64,000 nt of DNA from Namhaeicola sp039714555. GTDB taxonomy: Bacteria > Bacteroidota > Bacteroidia > Flavobacteriales > Flavobacteriaceae. A program made the translations under genes and the position numbers. The stretch lies in assembly GCA_039714555.1 (NCBI GenBank), contig JBDLJB010000003.1, forward strand, positions 83,239 through 147,238, in the 5' to 3' direction. Shown one piece after another: positions 63,628-64,000 of this stretch. The notes beneath the pieces are model-generated. The model saw only the letters and a program-made list of their open reading frames with translations, did not search any database and was not told the origin of the DNA. Position 1 is the first letter of the stretch, and each line of letters opens with the position of its first letter.

Positions 63628-63709
63628 GCGGGCGTGGTGAAATTGGTAGACACGCTAGATTTAGGATCTAGTGCCGCAAGGTGTGAAGGTTCGAGTCCTT
63701 TCGCCCGCA
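63628..63709 (+). tRNA. tRNA-Leu (anticodon UAG)
   Basis: An 82-nt tRNA with a perfect 7-bp acceptor stem (GCGGGCG / CGCCCGC), D-loop AATTGGTAGA, and anticodon stem CTAGA/TCTAG. The loop TTTAGGA has anticodon TAG at 63662-63664. It also has a class II long variable arm and the T-loop GGTTCGAGTCC. The CCA end is not encoded. Reads CUA and probably other CUN codons. Confidence 0.97.
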
Positions 63710-63717
63710 CATACAGC

Positions 63718-63747
63718 AAAAGCCGGAATTTTAAGTTCCGGCTTTTT
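63718..63747 (+). terminator. Intrinsic terminator after tRNA-Leu
   Basis: AGCCGGAA (63721-63728) and TTCCGGCT (63736-63743) with flanking A- and T-runs, 9 nt after the tRNA. Confidence 0.92.
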
Positions 63748-64000
63748 ATTTGAGGTACAACATAGTTACAACATTTTAATTTTTTACTTTTTGGCAAGAC
63801 AATATGAAATACCTGCATTAATAAATTTAAATTCAAATCAGACGGTCACAGATTCAAACTCTATCTACTATTACCTTATAATCATAGAGATATAAAATAT
63901 ATATTTGGTAACTCTTTTAATTTGCACTCAATTTTTGGTGTATTTTGGGTTTATATGAAATGATTTGATTTATTAATTTGAATTTTCAATTTTATTTATT
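63748..64000. other. Gene-free AT-rich end of window
   Basis: No convincing reading frame, RNA gene or repeat was found here. A tRNA-like phrase (TTTGAATC on the minus strand near 63850) does not fold into a T-arm. Confidence 0.5.

Noticed and set aside
63477..63836. 119-residue minus-strand reading frame with KGLEPSHLAALD
   Set aside because: It is a translation of the tRNA-Leu complement and its flanks, a well-known spurious protein.
63836..63880. tRNA-like phrase on the minus strand (TTTGAATC with flanking GACCGTC), possible tRNA or attachment site
   Set aside because: The bases around it do not form a T-stem or acceptor stem, and it shares no duplicated end with the tRNA-Leu gene.
1..64000. 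CRISPR arrays, insertion sequences, prophage
   Set aside because: No regularly spaced repeats, transposase-like frames or phage structural genes were seen on either strand.

Overview
The window is AT-rich DNA (roughly 30% GC by eye) from a member of the Bacteroidota, most likely the Flavobacteriia. The grounds are: gene families typical of that group (SecDF fusion, GlcNAc-6-P deaminase fused to a PIG-L domain, DUF4407, DUF4230, DUF2911, DUF6340, FHS-type sugar transporter); the gene order hpt-adk-obg; frequent GTG and TTG starts without Shine-Dalgarno sequences; and many upstream copies of the Bacteroidota -7 element TAnnTTTG. All coding sequences look intact except hypB, which is cut by the left edge. 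No insertion sequence, prophage or CRISPR array was seen.

Layout. 1-3300: 5' part of hypB (NiFe-hydrogenase maturation), a small membrane protein, an SDR oxidoreductase, a MazG-like pyrophosphohydrolase and ilvE. 3345-8872: mnmD, a 45-residue membrane peptide, then a tight four-gene cluster: class-III aminotransferase-fold enzyme, kinase-like protein, C69/secernin amidohydrolase and membrane-anchored nitrilase-family hydrolase. 8911-21758: mostly leftward housekeeping genes (methyltransferase, lipoprotein, obg, adk, hpt, secDF, mdh, gyrB), with fhs rightward. 21759-22450: a gene-free stretch holding two tandem, related, structured transcription units. Each has a response-regulator-like direct repeat, a -7 element, a stem-loop displaying GAGGGGA and an intrinsic terminator. 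They lie directly downstream of a leftward two-component system (22451-24373). 24608-25773: two tandem DUF2911 proteins. 25778-31655: amino-sugar catabolism (nagB-PIG-L, ROK kinase, MFS transporter) and a lipoprotein amidohydrolase.

31807-43124: leuS and a SemiSWEET, then a complete trp operon (trpE-G-D-C-F-B, a glycoside-hydrolase-like gene, trpA). The operon is headed by a readable attenuator: an 18-codon leader peptide with three consecutive Trp codons and mutually exclusive hairpins. 43173-44210: a palindrome and stress-type promoter candidate, a two-domain glutaredoxin and a GroES without GroEL. 44285-54357: histidine kinase, enoyl-CoA hydratase, glycosyltransferase and flippase-like pair, ruvC, two small paralogous alpha/beta-barrel proteins, an ABC exporter module and hemW. 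54495-63535: DUF4230, OsmC, a PIF1-type helicase, a YjbR-like protein, an aldehyde dehydrogenase, DUF4407, an M20 dipeptidase and a GH109-like oxidoreductase-fold protein. A tRNA-Leu(UAG) with clear promoter and terminator closes the window.

The observations most worth a second look are the paired RNA-like units beside the two-component system, the uncharacterised four-gene cluster whose DUF6206-like member carries all the expected kinase-fold residues, and the trp attenuator.
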